Assembly: GCA_028023455.1 (NCBI GenBank)
Contig: JAQFVV010006221.1
Coordinates: 5,435,011-5,499,010 of the forward strand
Direction: 5' to 3'
DNA length: 64,000 nt
DNA from: Epiperipatus broadwayi
Taxonomy: Eukaryota > Onychophora > Udeonychophora > Euonychophora > Peripatidae
Position numbers and translations under genes: made by a program. Below, in pieces: positions 47,415 through 59,664 of the stretch. The notes under the pieces are model-generated. The model was given only the letters and a program-made list of their open reading frames with translations. It was not told the DNA's origin and did not search any database. How positions within the stretch are numbered: the stretch's first letter is position 1; every line of letters begins with the position of its first letter.

Positions 47415-48885
47415 GTTAGTTTGCACTTATCAAAATAGTATTGATTTACTATCTGTATATCTTTTGAAATTCACTATTTATTTAAATAAGTCTTTAGTGA
47501 AGACAAATTCTATAAAATCAGCATTTTTTAAAAAGTCCAATCTTTTACTTTTTCTATTTATTTCATTGCTACTAATGCATTTACCAAAGTATCTCCACTT
47601 TCTAAATTCTCTTCATTAAAATTTTTTCAATATTTTGCTATTGACTAACATAACATTTCTTTATTCCTTCAGCTTTCTATAATATAAACAAAAGTCTTCT
47701 TTCTCTCTCTACTTCTTTAACACCATCAACTGTAGTCTTGAGTAATAACTGATTTACTAGATAGTAATGCAGTTTAATTCCATTATTAGAATGATTTCTG
47801 GTTTTGCTTTTATCATTGAGGTCTTGAGACTCAAAACTGGAACCAGTACAGTTATACATCTGGCAGCTATCTTTAATTTCTTTTTTTAATATTAAGGTTT
47901 TTTTTAAAACTTCAATCTTGAGCTAGTGAAAAAAAAATTAAAAGTAGTTGCCACATAACTGCATTAGTTTCAGCTATGAATCCTAATTTCTCATTAATAA
48001 AGGCAAAAGTCAGAAACTATTTAAGGAATAAGGATAAATTGTACTGCCGTTTTGTAAACCATTAGTTCCTCAAAATTACAATAGATGATGCTAGAATAGT
48101 AGAGAGAAGCTGTTTTTCCTGTTTTAGTACTTAGTAAAAATTTTCAGCACTTTTTCTCTATATACTTATAAAACTTTTAAATATTTTGTTTTTGCTGCAG
48201 ATGTATAAAGTGCAATGTACTTAATAGATGTCAAATGTAAACTGATTAATTTCATTATATATATATTATAGTATTACAAATTGTCACTTAACCGCACGAT
48301 TGATAACTGGAGAGTGCCACCACGTAATAAGCTTCGAATCAAACCACCTAAGACTACTTTATTTCATTCCATCTATAGGTTGTTGATCTTAATTTATTTT
48401 ATCAGCTATAACACTAAGAGTAATCAAACACTCTTTCATGTTTTCTAATACTGTTTATTTATTATAATAGCATATTTGAAGCAAATGACTCGCTTTATTA
48501 CAACATCAAATACAATGCCCTCCCCTCCCCCTTTATTCTTTACAATCATTCACAACTCCTAACAAAGACGATTTTCTTCCAAACAAATTAAAACCTTAGA
48601 AATATATATGAATTGTGACATTTAATTTTTTTTCTTTTATTAGAATCCTAGTACAAGTTAACCTGGGAATACGAGTTATCCCTTCCAATAACGAGGTAAT
48701 AAAACACCAACAGAATGAACAGGTAAATCGATCTTTGATCAATACTTCAAGACCCGAGTATTAACTTAATTTTCTAACAGATGAAATGCCCGCTGTCACT
48801 CCAAGGATTTCCTGGTCTCATATAGACAACTGATATTTAAATTAAATTCCAGATTTCCCACTATTTTGAAGAGCATTCTCTATAC
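47415..48885. other. intron 5, first part, nothing recognised
   Basis: Non-coding, AT-rich. No exon-like segment with CCDC93 similarity was found here, and exon 6 joins exon 5 directly in frame. Confidence 0.5.
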
Positions 48886-50900
48886 CAGAGGTCTCCAAAC
48901 TTTTTTGTCCTGTGGCCTACTTTCCAAATAACTTTTTTGCCGTAGACCCCTGCCTGCCCAATAGTAAATTTTTCTAAACTTTATACCGTCAAATATGTTT
49001 TTCACAGCTGACATAGTGCTGTTCATTTTGATAAGGCTTTATAAAAAAAGAAAACAAAATTTTTATTCAGTCTTTTATTGAAGCAATTAAATTAAAATTT
49101 TTATGTGAAATAAAACAAAATTAAATGTTAATAGCCCAAAATAAATAAAAAGGCTAAATTAAAATTCTCTTTAAAATTTAGCACAAAATTTTGTAAATAT
49201 TTGGATTTTGGATAAAAATCTGAATTTAGTAACAAAACCATAAAATCGCTAAGCTTCAATAATTAATGGTGTTAATGGGAGGGATAAACTTAATGCTCTG
49301 ATAGCACTTGCTTAATATTTGGAATCAAATGACTGAGGTATAGCCTTAAATCTCCTTGTTCAGTTATTTGCATACAATTTCTTTTTTTTTTGTCAGCAGA
49401 TTAGTTACTGTGCTAAGCTAAAACCCCTTTCCTTGACGTATGAAGATGGAAAAGCTATCAGAAATTTTCTTGCAATACTCCATAAGGCAGGATAAGTAAC
49501 AGCTACATTTTTTTGAAGCCAGAACTGCTGATACCCCTTTTTGAACTGCACTTTAAGTTTTTTGTTGGTGTTTATTTCGATGAGTTCTTGTAGTGCGATA
49601 TCCGATTTTTTAATTGCACCATATGCATCGATAACCCAGTGTCCATAGTTAAAACATCATCAAATCTGGTTTTAAAGTCTGATATGGAGGGCATTTAAAT
49701 GTTGAACATATGCCAAAATGTCATAATCCTGAACATTTGTCAATGATAAGTAGTGGAACTGCAAAAATTCGTGCTTTCCAATGTTTTGTTTGAATAAGTT
49801 AATTCTGGCAAGAAAAGCTGAAATTATGGACTTTGTTTTTATTAAATTCAGGCTGTCTCCTTGTAACTGCAAATTAACCTCATTAAATTTAGCAAATCTG
49901 ATAAATAAGCAATGTCTAGTTTCCATTTTATTAATTTTTTTTTCAAAATGGAATTTTTCTCACCCAAAAACTGTAAAATGGGTTCAAAAAGTGAAAAAAA
50001 TATTTTCAAACATAAGTCTTTTGAGAGCCAGCGTACTTCAGTGTGAAGGCACTTAGATTTTTAGCTACTAAATGTCTGTGAATGACGCAGTATATTGTAA
50101 ATATACCAGGTATTTTTTTTTTTTTTAAATAGCATATAAAACTGCAATAGCGACCAAACATGGCTGGTGCTCCATCTGCTGCTACCGATATTATATTTGT
50201 TAAGGGATTGCTTTTTCCATGAAATAGTTTTTTAAAACATTAAATATTCATTCGCCTTTAGTATCTGTTGTCAAAGTTTTCACAAAAAGTAATTCTTGAT
50301 GGATTTCTTGGTCCATAACAAAACGAACACATGCCATTAATAGTGCTTCATTCCCAGTTAAAGTTGACCCATCGACTTGAAACGAAAATGGTTTGATTTT
50401 AAATAATTACATAAGAAGTTTTCCATATCATGTCTCATTTCGACAATATATCTTAGAACAGTGTTGTTACTCAAAGCAATTTTTTTGAGACTAAGATATG
50501 CAGGTTTATATAGAACAGTTTCTAAAACCTCCTCAATGGCTGGCAAAATCAGCCTATTCTCGATAGTATGAGGCTTTCCTGATTTTGCTATGAGTAATGA
50601 AATATTATAAGACACCAGCAAACCATCGTCATCTCTTTTTAATGTTGAAGCAAACATGCTGTCAAGCGTGATTCTCTTCTGAAGTTTTTCTTTTAGTGTT
50701 TTAAAGTATATCAAATCTTTACCTGTTTTATCAGGATGCAACCTTCTCACATGATCCTCCAGCTTAGATGGTTTTATAGCATTGTTGCTTAAAACTTTGT
50801 TGCACATAGGCAAATGCTTGTCTGACAGTGATGGAATAAAGCCGAAACTTCAAATAATCAATGCTATACTGCTTACATTTTTTTGTAAGCCTCTGCCGTG
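48886..50900 (-). pseudogene. decayed hAT transposase (ZBED5-like)
   Basis: On the - strand the best-preserved frame (50813-50358) has the end of a BED finger (CNKVLSNNAIKPSKLEDHV and RRLHPDK). Then come LLVSYNISLLIAKSGKPHT, LILPAIEEVL and LSNNTVLRYI, in the order seen in ZBED5/SCAND3-type hAT proteins. Further down, broken frames give AADGAPAM (about 50180), LHTEVRWLSKD (about 50030) and, near the end, a VTNLLTKK piece of the hAT dimerisation domain (about 49395). Many stops make it inactive. The first BED cysteine position is not kept. CAGAGGTCTCCAAACT (48886-48901) is a hAT-type terminal inverted repeat, but the matching 5' end was not found. Confidence 0.8.
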
Positions 50901-51307
50901 TTGAGTAGAAGATATCTGTCAGCAAAAAACAAGCTATTTAAATCTCATAAAAGTAAAAATTTAAAATTGATTGACTGGAATAAGACTTTATTGAGACACT
51001 TATATTAAAACTAAGTATAATAAAATTTGAAAAAGTATCTGAACAATTCCTATTCCTTTAACACAAAATCTTTAAAAAAACATCTACACAAACAAAAACA
51101 AACCTTAAAAAGTAGGAAATAATTATTTTTTACTATATCTGAAGCATTGACTATTTCTTTGTTTGGATATTTAATTTTTTGTTTGAGCATGCAATTAGAA
51201 TTTTTGGTCATATTATCTTTATTTGAAATATTTAACTAAAAAAATGCAACCAAGATTACAATCTCGATGACTAACTAAAAGTTTGTATTTATTTTCCTTA
51301 GATAGAT

Positions 51308-51443
51308 GTTTTTGATTCATTTTGATTTGCATCTGTATTTTGCACTAAATAATGTTAATATCAATGTTTGATTCTGTTTTTGATTCACTTTGATTTGCAT
51401 TTGTATTTTGCACTAAGTAATGTTAATATCAATGTTTGATTCT
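51308..51443. repeat. tandem duplication, 2 x 68 bp
   Basis: GTTTTTGATTCA starts both units (51308 and 51376). They differ at three or four bases. Non-coding. Confidence 0.85.
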
Positions 51444-52803
51444 AGCACTCCTATTTGTAATTGCCTAATTTAACATGTCTGCGCAAAAGTTTTGGTCTAA
51501 CCAATCTGATCAAACTTTATTCACTATGTGCGGTTGCTCGATGGGATGCTGGTATGAAAACTTGTAGAAACTTGTACGTAATCATAGAACACTATGAAGC
51601 AGATATCTAAATAATCTTGTGAACCGATAATTATTTGATTTTGTCATATCTTAATAATATGCATGCAGGAAAAATTAGGTTTAAATATCAGCAAGAAATA
51701 CCGTGATAGTTCAAAAAATTATAATTTTCAATTAAAAAACCTTGTAAAAATTACTATTATATTTATTTTTAGAAGCTATATTGTAATTTTTGTGATTCGC
51801 AAGAATTAGAATAACAAAATTCAAAACTGATCCTACCTATTCATATAATTATTTATTTCAAATTTAAAATATCTACTTAATGCGTGAAATAATGATTTTG
51901 GTGGGTGGACTCCCACAGCTCTAGATTAACTATTAAAGAGATAAGCAATGGATTACTTTTGTAAAGCCTATGTTATTAGGTAATTTATAATTATTGGACT
52001 TAGGCTTTTATACTAATCAAGAACTATATGACTAATATATAGAATGGTGATTATAAACAATGAGTAACCAAAATGATTTAGTACGTATCAAATAATACTA
52101 AAATTATTAATACTCTCCTCATCTTTGAAGAGCTAATTGATAATGAATTTGTATTGTATAATTGTTTGGCTTATCTTCATATTAAAGTATTAAATGTTAA
52201 ACTGCTATAACCTCTTTGAATGTGGCCACCAAGTTATGAATACTTAATTCAAATTTCTTTTGATATTTTACTAGTAATGGAAATTAAGTTACATTAAATT
52301 ACATTAAATGCGCCATAATTTTTACATTTAACTGGAGTGATAGGATGACTATTGGAGTTGGAATTGTTGCTTTTATTAAAATCTATATTCTTCAAAATTT
52401 GCATTGTTTGTATTGGTTCTTTTGTTTGAGAAAAAGATAAAGGTTATCTACTATTTAATGAGCATCATTCTTTATTGCTTTCTCTATATTATTCTTTGCT
52501 GATTGACTTTATTTTTTTTTGTGGTGAGATTAAATGACACATCAATTGCAGTTGTTTAACAATGGGTTTTTTTCCTTTCAGTTATTTTTTTTGTCATTTC
52601 ATAATCTGTATTGTAAATATCTTTTGAAACCTTTCTGAAATTAAATGTTTTTCAAAGAAATCACTTTTGCACTATTAAACGAGTCACTCATTTATAGATT
52701 AGATAGCTTATTTATACTTTCCCATTGAAATTTGTACATTTTGTAAATCAGAAAACTACTTAAGTCATCAATGTAACACTCCATTGTCATTTACATTGAC
52801 ATA
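51444..52803. other. intron 5 spacer, nothing recognised
   Basis: AT-rich, non-coding. Neither the 5' terminal repeat of the hAT element nor any other element end was found. Confidence 0.45.
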
Positions 52804-52919
52804 TTAATCACGTATTACCAAAATCACACTTTTCTTTATGTTTGCCGTAATATCATATAAATACAATTTATCCAAACTTCAAACACTTTTTAGCAAACTT
52901 TATTTGTACATACACCTAC

Positions 52920-52947
52920 GTTTCGACTGACCTGCAGTCTTCTTCAG
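52920..52947 (-). ncRNA. PLE hammerhead-like motif, left arm
   Basis: CTGAAGA, GACTG / CAGTC with CAGGT loop, GAAAC, read on the - strand downstream of the left-arm GIY-YIG frame. Identical to the copy at 55708-55735. Confidence 0.58.
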
Positions 52948-53866
52948 AGCTATGATATAATGAACAAAATAAAAAAACAACTATATAATAACACCATAAA
53001 ATTTTTTTTTAAACAATAAAAAAACTAAAAACAACATAAAATATATATATTAAAAACCTGAAATAAATAATCAAACCCATATAAAACAATTAATATAAAA
53101 TAAAATGTACTACATAAATAAAAAATAAATATAAATTATACATGTGTATTCTTAACTTTATACATATATACATTCAAGGACAACTATTAATCTAAATATT
53201 ATCTATTTTATTATTATTAACAATCTACTAATTATCTGTATTCTTCATAAACTTAAACTTTATGATTAGTAACTAAAATTCTTTTAATTTTAAATCATAT
53301 TTATTATTTTCTTACTCATTCTTCTTTTAAAATTAATATTTTATATTTATTATTGCTGAATATTTAAAACCTATAAACTTTATAATCTTTACACTTACTA
53401 AGGTTATTCTGATCTTCTAAATAAAATAATGAAAAATCATTTTTTTCAAAAAATTATCTCCCTACAACTCTTTATTTATATATATAAATATATTCCCCTA
53501 CAACTCTTTATTTATATATATATATTATTTTTTTACACTTTAACTTTTATTATATAATACTCATAAATTTATATTATACTTCTTTATATGTTTTTATATA
53601 TATAAACCCTACAACTTTATTTACATATATATTTTTTTATTTTATATATTTTAACTTTTATCATTATTTTTATATAATTCTTATAAAAATTTTTTATACT
53701 GTTTTATATGTAAATATTATGTTAAGTTTAATAATTTATTTATTTATTATTATTTTTTAATATCTATAAATATACCTAAATTTATACTCCTATTTAACCT
53801 AACATTTTTTATCACCCCCAACTTATTTATTAACAATTATCTCTTTACATATTTACCTCTATATGA

Positions 53867-54374
53867 CTATACCAATCTCATCCTAATCCCAGAATCTCTA
53901 TTAAATTCTGGTTTTATCTTTCTTATTAATATAGCTTCTTTTATTTTCCTTTCTTTAATACTTTTTGTATATAACTTCATTTTTATTGAACTTTGTGTAA
54001 ATTTGTGTCCTGTTTCTTTTGTATGTATATATATTGGTGATTTATTATCTGCCATATGTTGTTTTAGTCTTGTTTTTATAGAATTTTTTGTTTCTCCCAC
54101 ATATTTGTTATCAATCCCACTATCTAGACATTGTTTGCATTTTATCACATATACTCCATTAATTATTTCTTTATTATCTTTATTATATCCTATGTATTTG
54201 TTATCTATCAAATTTAATAGGTTTTCTCTTTTTTTATTAACTATTTTTGTATTAATTATTCTTTTGTATCTTTTATTAATCTTTTTTATAATTTTGTTAA
54301 ATTTATTCACTACTATTTTTGTATTAATTATTCTTTTGTATCTTTTATTAATCTTTTTTATAATTTTGTTAAAT
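53867..54374 (-). pseudogene. PLE GIY-YIG endonuclease domain, left arm (5'-truncated)
   Basis: An open frame of about 168 residues on the - strand. It contains a duplicated basic NKIIKKINKRYKR segment, then GVYVIKCKQC, KYVGETKNSIKTRLKQH and KIKEAILIRKIKPEFNRDSG. These are the GIY (here GVY), YVG, catalytic Arg and C-terminal Glu/Asn parts of a PLE-type GIY-YIG nuclease, with the two cysteines found in PLEs. The open frame extends upstream to 54925, but that part is antisense to the other arm and not real coding sequence. The RT is absent. Confidence 0.75.
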
Positions 54375-54758
54375 ACAAAAATAGTTAATAAAAAAAGAGA
54401 AAACCTATTAAATTTGATAGATAACAAATACATAGGATATAATAAAGATAATAAAGAAATAATTAATGGAGTATATGTGATAAAATGCAAACAATGTCTA
54501 GATAGTGGGATTGATAACAAATATGTGGGAGAAACAAAAAATTCTATAAAAACAAGACTAAAACAACATATGGCAGATAATAAATCACCAATATATATAC
54601 ATACAAAAGAAACAGGACACAAATTTACACAAAGTTCAATAAAAATGAAGTTATATACAAAAAGTATTAAAGAAAGGAAAATAAAAGAAGCTATATTAAT
54701 AAGAAAGATAAAACCAGAATTTAATAGAGATTCTGGGATTAGGATGAGATTGGTATAG
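54375..54758 (+). pseudogene. PLE GIY-YIG endonuclease domain, right arm (5'-truncated)
   Basis: The + strand counterpart of the left-arm domain. The amino acid sequence appears identical from NTKIVNKKREN to the end (GIRMRLV), without the duplicated basic segment. The stop is at 54758. Perfect agreement between arms implies a recent event or gene conversion. Confidence 0.75.
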
Positions 54759-55707
54759 TTATTAAATAAGATATATAGAGGTAAATATGTAAAGAGATAA
54801 TTGTTAATAAATAAGTTGGGGGTGATAAAAAATATTAGGTTAAATAGGAGTATAAATTTAGGTATATTTATAGATATTAAATAATAAAAAATAATAATAA
54901 ATAAATAAATTAATAAACTTAGCATAATATTTACATATAAAACAGTATAAAATTTTTTTATAAGAATTATATAAAAATAATGATAAAAGTTAAAATATAT
55001 AAAATAAAAAAATATATATGTAAATAAAGTTGTAGGGTTTATATATATAAAAACATATAAAGAAGTATAATATAAATTTATGAGTATTATATAATAAAAG
55101 TTAAAGTGTAAAAAAAAAAATATATATATAAATAAAGAGTTGTAGGGGATATATATTTAGTTTAAATAATATGTAATAGAGGGAGCTAGGGTATAAGATA
55201 ATTTTTTGAAAAAAACGATTTTTCATTATTTTATTTAGAAGATCAGAATAACCTTAGTAAGTGTAAAGATTATAAAGTTTATAGGTTTTAAATATTCAGC
55301 AATAATAAATATAAAATATTAATTTTAAAAGAAGAATGAGTAAGAAAATAATAAATATGATTTAAAATTAAAAGAATTTTAGTTACTAATCATAAAGTTT
55401 AAGTTTATGAAGAATACAGATAATTAGTAGATTGTTAATAATAATAAAATAGATAATATTTAGATTAATAGTTGTCCTTGAATGTATATATGTATAAAGT
55501 TAAGAATACACATGTATAATTTATATTTATTTTTTATTTATGTAGTACATTTTATTTTATATTAATTGTTTTATATGGGTTTGATTATTTATTTCAGGTT
55601 TTTAATATATATATTTTATGTTGTTTTTAGTTTTTTTATTGTTTAAAAAAAATTTTTATGGTGTTATTATATAGTTGTTTTTTTATTTTGTTCATTATAT
55701 CATAGCT

Positions 55708-55735
55708 CTGAAGAAGACTGCAGGTCAGTCGAAAC
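55708..55735 (+). ncRNA. PLE hammerhead-like motif, right arm
   Basis: CTGAAGA (55708-55714), GACTG / CAGTC with CAGGT loop, GAAAC (55731-55735). It lies about 950 bp downstream of the right-arm nuclease frame. Confidence 0.58.
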
Positions 55736-55807
55736 GTAGGTGTATGTACAAATAAAGTTTGCTAAAAAGTGTTTGAAGTTTGGATAAATTGTATTTAATC
55801 ACATATT

Positions 55808-57129
55808 GTCGGTAGTAAAAGAAATGACACTTTTGTAACTCTATAAGTGATCACCAAAGATAAACTTGTTAATTTTCATGGTCATTGAATTTAAATTATG
55901 TTCTGATAACGACGTTTGTCAAAGATACAAATTTGTGCTGTCCTATTAGTATACGACCTATCGCTCGATACCATATTTGCTATTTTTTATAAGAATCGTC
56001 ATCTTTTTTTTTTAAGCTTGCTTTTTCACAATTATATTTTAGTTTATTCTAGCATTTCCTCCATAATTACGATGTTTCGTAATTTAATCTTAAGTCGGAG
56101 CTAAAGATATTGAATATTTTATGAGAATCTTTATTATCAATGATTACTTTCTTCAAATAGATGCATACCAATCAGTTTTTATAAACTTCAGTAATTGACT
56201 ACATCTCCCAATTAGCAGGTTATTTTTTCATTTAAGAGAGGGATATATACAGATCTGTTGTATAAGATATTTAGATCTAGTAAAAAAGTTATGTGTAAGT
56301 TTTTATTTCAAGGTTAAATATAAAGGAGTCTGCTGCTTATAAGCAAACTGGTTAATACTTATTGTAGCACTGCAGAATTTCTGATAAATTAATAGATGTT
56401 AATATTATGGCTAAGTACTTCATGTGCATAATGACATTTCATTTGCATCCATTCTAATATAATAGGATATGTAGTATTTGATAATATTGAATTACTATTC
56501 AGCTATTCTTTTATCTATCTGTTCTCAAATAAACTTAACTAAATTCATCATCTCGGAACATTGACCTCCATATTCTTCATACATTCATTGTTAAAGAAGA
56601 CTTCAAAATTAAATACACCCTTGTATTTACCAAAGATCTTGTAGGCTTTCTAAGCTTTTACATTTTTTTATCATTGAACTGTCAAGGAAATAAATAGTAG
56701 CTTGCTGTTATAAATTGTAAATTAAAATTATTATTTTTTTAATTTTTGGTTACCCATGTAGCATCATTTAATTTCTTAAGGTAATTCTAAATGTTTTGTT
56801 AATATCTATCCTTCAAACTTTATAGTTAGTTTTATGTCTATTATTGATTTAATTTCATATGTAATTTGTTATTATAATTATTTTTCATTTCTACACATAT
56901 AAGTATAGGTCAACTGCATAAAATCTTGCTAATGCAAAGTAATTTTTTGAAACAAAACTAAAAAAAAAAACTTATTAATGTTATAATAAAATATTTACTA
57001 AATATAAATATTTATATTTGAAATTAGTTTTTTGTTTCAACCCTTGATTATTTTCTTATCAAGAAAAGCTTATATTTTTTTTATTAATTTTCAAAATTCT
57101 AACTTTTATAAAAATGTTTTTGTTATTAG
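55808..57129. other. end of intron 5, nothing recognised
   Basis: AT-rich and non-coding. Ends at the exon 6 acceptor (TTTTTGTTATTAG). Confidence 0.5.
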
Positions 57130-57186
57130 GATGAATTATTTAAACAGAATGAAGTAAAAGCTATTAATCTTATTAATGAAATTAAG
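57130..57186 (+). CDS. CCDC93: CCDC93 exon 6
   Basis: The 19 codons are DELFKQNEVKAINLINEIK, between TTATTAG and AAG|GTAAGT, phase 0 on both sides. Joined to exon 5 this gives STPE-DELF-K, matching the vertebrate SLPE-DDDF-KRKEKAI arrangement. Splice sites are strong. The next part of the family, a basic YKP-R-K-KR stretch and the coiled coils, was not found before 64000, so intron 6 is at least 6.8 kb. Confidence 0.88.
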
Positions 57187-57304
57187 GTAAGTTTCGTTTT
57201 TTCAGAGTCATACTATTTAAAGTCACATTGTTTTATTATATGCACATATAAACTCATCTACACTCCTTTAACACTTTAAGCAATTAATTTTATTTATTAT
57301 AACA

Positions 57305-57333
57305 GTTTCGACTGTACTAGCAGTCTTCATCAG
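57305..57333 (-). ncRNA. PLE hammerhead-like motif
   Basis: On the - strand: CTGATGA (57327-57333), GACTG / CAGTC around a 6-nt CTAGTA loop, GAAAC (57305-57309). The core matches the hammerhead consensus exactly. Stem I and the cleavage site remain unclear. Confidence 0.6.
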
Positions 57334-57567
57334 ATCTTAACCTTCCTTCTACCTTCACCTTTCCTTCATCTTTATATGCACATGTGAGGTAGTTAAATAA
57401 ATTTTACTATTTGGCAGTACAAAATTATAGGAAAGTCAAAAACCAAATTAAAAATTATATTAAAGAGGGAGAAAAACTAAGTATATAGCAAAATAGATAT
57501 ATAATATGATATTGAAATTCAAAAATCTTATACCTTTTCAGCAAAAAAACTTTTATTATTGATTATA

Positions 57568-57597
57568 GTTTCGACTATACTATGCAGTCTTCATCAG
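57568..57597 (-). ncRNA. PLE hammerhead-like motif
   Basis: On the - strand: CTGATGA (57591-57597), GACTG / TAGTC stem II (last pair G-U), GAAAC (57568-57572). GAT just before the core can pair with ATC after GAAACTATA, at the same offset as in the motif at 19458-19486, with a swapped base pair. Confidence 0.6.
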
Positions 57598-57640
57598 ATC
57601 TACAAAATTTGAACACACATAAAAATGCAACTATTAAAAT

Positions 57641-58663
57641 ATATTAATTATTTTATATAAAATTATTAAATTCCTATCAAACTTTTAAATTTAAAAATTT
57701 TTTAAAAAATATTTCTTAACCTTTTTAATTCATATAATATCTTCAACATATTATCTTCCTATTTTAGATTCTTTTAAAATCTTTTCTATCCTCTTTTTCT
57801 ATAGCATATAATACCTACACATGTAACTTTAATACATGTAATATTTACATCATAAAGTAATTTTAATTACACTACTCCAAAAAAATTTCTAATCACTATC
57901 AATATAATCTTTCTTTATCTTTTATTCTAACTGAACACTTATTTCCATTCATTTTACGTTCTTAATTATTCCATATAAAATCTTCTTACCTTATTCTCAT
58001 CTTTTAACCTTCTCTATCCTCCATTTTACTCTAGTAATTCAACTTCCTTTTAACCTGTCTTTCATATTCCTATCCTACAACTCCCTCTATTAACTATTTT
58101 TACAACTATTAATATTTATTTTTTATTTTTTTAAAAACTATTTCTATCACACCCCAAAAAACTTCCTTTTTTTTAATACTATTATTCCTTTTATGTTATT
58201 ATTGTTTTTATCCCTCTCCCATTTTTATTAAGATTTGGTTTAATTTTCTTTATAATATGATTCAATCAATATTTTTATTATGTATAATTAATATATTATT
58301 GAAATGTAATTTGTTATTGTTATTTGTAGTATATTTTGTATTATATGTAAAATCAAAGAAAATGTAAACGTATAAACTGTTTATGAAAAGTTTCATCTAC
58401 ATAAAAGTGCAACTAGAGTTTAGTAGAAAAACAATGACATTTGTGTAAATATGTTATTGACCTGTATTTAATCTGTAAAATGAATGAATGAATAAAGAAC
58501 AAAGAAATTTAAAAAGTAATATGATAACAGTTTTTATATTAAATTATAAATAATTTAGCAGGCATTGTTAAAAAAAGTACTTCTCTAAAAGTGTTTATGC
58601 AGTCATCAAATTTATTTTTAAAAAGTAGAATTGAAATTTTAGAATTCTATTCACAAATTTTAG
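57641..58663. other. intron 6 spacer, nothing recognised
   Basis: Very AT-rich with a C/T bias (57640-58250), like the AT-rich 3' regions of the PLEs nearby, but without readable coding or repeats. Confidence 0.4.
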
Positions 58664-58842
58664 TTCCAAAAGATTCATATATTATAACACGACAAATGTA
58701 CGTCCACTTTTTCTTTTAAAATATATATGTTCTCCACTAATATCAACAAATTAAAAAAATTATTCTCCTTTTTCTTTTCAAAAACTTTATTTTCTAATAT
58801 CAATACTGAACATATATATATTTATATAATACAAACTCCAAC

Positions 58843-58879
58843 ATTTCAACTGTGTTATCTTCTTACAGTCATTTTCAAG
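58843..58879 (-). ncRNA. degenerate hammerhead-like motif, left arm
   Basis: On the - strand: CTTGAAAA (for CTGAAGA), GACTGT / ACAGTT stem II, GAAATG. The core is altered, so activity is doubtful, but the position and stem match the other PLE ends. Confidence 0.4.
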
Positions 58880-58930
58880 GATCTGCAACAACAACATGAA
58901 ATACATATTTATAAATAAAACCTCAATTAC

Positions 58931-59260
58931 ATAAATACCTCCTGTAAATGAGGCATTTACGTATGTTTAGTTTCATTTAAGAATGACGTTTCGTAAATTC
59001 TAGATAATTTCATGGGCGTCATTTATTCAGACATAGTAAAAAGTAATTTAAAGTGAGTGGTTTATCCTCACGCTTTCATTTCCAGTACTTAAGATTTGCC
59101 CATATATAAGCATTTGGGTTGAAAAAATAGATGGATTCATTCTATTCTTTCGAAAAGACTATCTTGTGTTAGAAACGAAAGTATTCATTTATTAGTATTA
59201 ATATTCATAAAAAGTGCACTACGTTAGCTTGAAAGGCTGATCTTTAGTTTATAAATACCT
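58931..59260. mobile_element. 310-bp insertion inside one PLE arm
   Basis: ATAAATACCT is present on both sides (58931-58940 and 59251-59260). The intervening 310 bp are absent from the other arm at 59980-60010, which reads straight through. No inverted ends, A tail or coding sequence was seen, so the element type is unknown. Confidence 0.75.
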
Positions 59261-59490
59261 CATCTTATATTAACATAAACAATAACAAACCTATTAATCA
59301 TATATAATTATATTTAACTTACATCTCTCTCCCACTACTATTTATTATTACATTTCCTTTTACATTATTTAATTACAAATCTTAAAATCATCCAAGAAAC
59401 TCTTTATACAAATTTAAAACCAACCCTAATTTAAAATCTTATCTAAAAACCCATATCAAAACTATATTCCTAATCTAAAAAAATTAAAAT

Positions 59491-59664
59491 ATTTACATAC
59501 ATTGTAAAGTTTTAGGGCATAAAGAATTTAATATTAAAATGTTGGAAAGGATTAAAAATTACAGGGAAAGGATGGTAAAAGAATATTTTTACATAAAAAA
59601 ATATAATCCTATTTTAAATAGAATTAATGGAGTAGATAAGGAATGTAAAATAATGTATAATTAA
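59491..59664 (+). pseudogene. PLE GIY-YIG C-terminal fragment
   Basis: The frame IYIHCKVLGHKEFNIKMLER continues with NYRERMVKEYFYIKKYNP and ILNRINGVD, then a stop at 59662-59664. H-C-K-LGH and the KE-FYI-KY-P-LNR block are the C-terminal half of PLE GIY-YIG domains. The upstream part is missing because the element is 5'-truncated. Confidence 0.68.

Larger units (their letters stand above)
52817..55794. mobile_element. 3-kb palindromic Penelope-like element
   Basis: Two nearly identical arms of about 1.4 kb lie head to head, with the 3' ends outward. Flanks are TTAATCACGTATT (52804-52816) and TTAATCACATATT (55795-55807), a 13-bp duplication with one mismatch. Each arm, read outward, has the C-terminal GIY-YIG coding region, a long AT-rich 3' region and a terminal hammerhead-like motif. 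The left end has the complete tail (ACCAAAATCACAC); the right end stops about 45 bp earlier. The arms differ by small indels near 53460-53530 / 55130-55200. A 65-bp tandem duplication at the left-arm centre (about 54240-54375) has no counterpart on the right. Confidence 0.88.
57240..57640 (-). mobile_element. PLE end fragments with two hammerhead-like motifs
   Basis: Two - strand motifs about 263 bp apart (57305-57333 and 57568-57597) have the CTGATGA core. They lie in different flanking sequence, so these are probably two related PLE ends next to each other, not a simple tandem copy. Boundaries are not defined. Confidence 0.5.

Noticed and set aside
47335-47619. Open frame overlapping exon 5
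   Set aside because: It is in a different frame from the conserved CCDC93 codons and continues into intron sequence.
54375-54925. N-terminal part of a 352-residue - strand open frame reaching to 54925
   Set aside because: This half is antisense to the right-arm GIY-YIG coding region. It is open only because the element is a palindrome, so it is not counted as protein.
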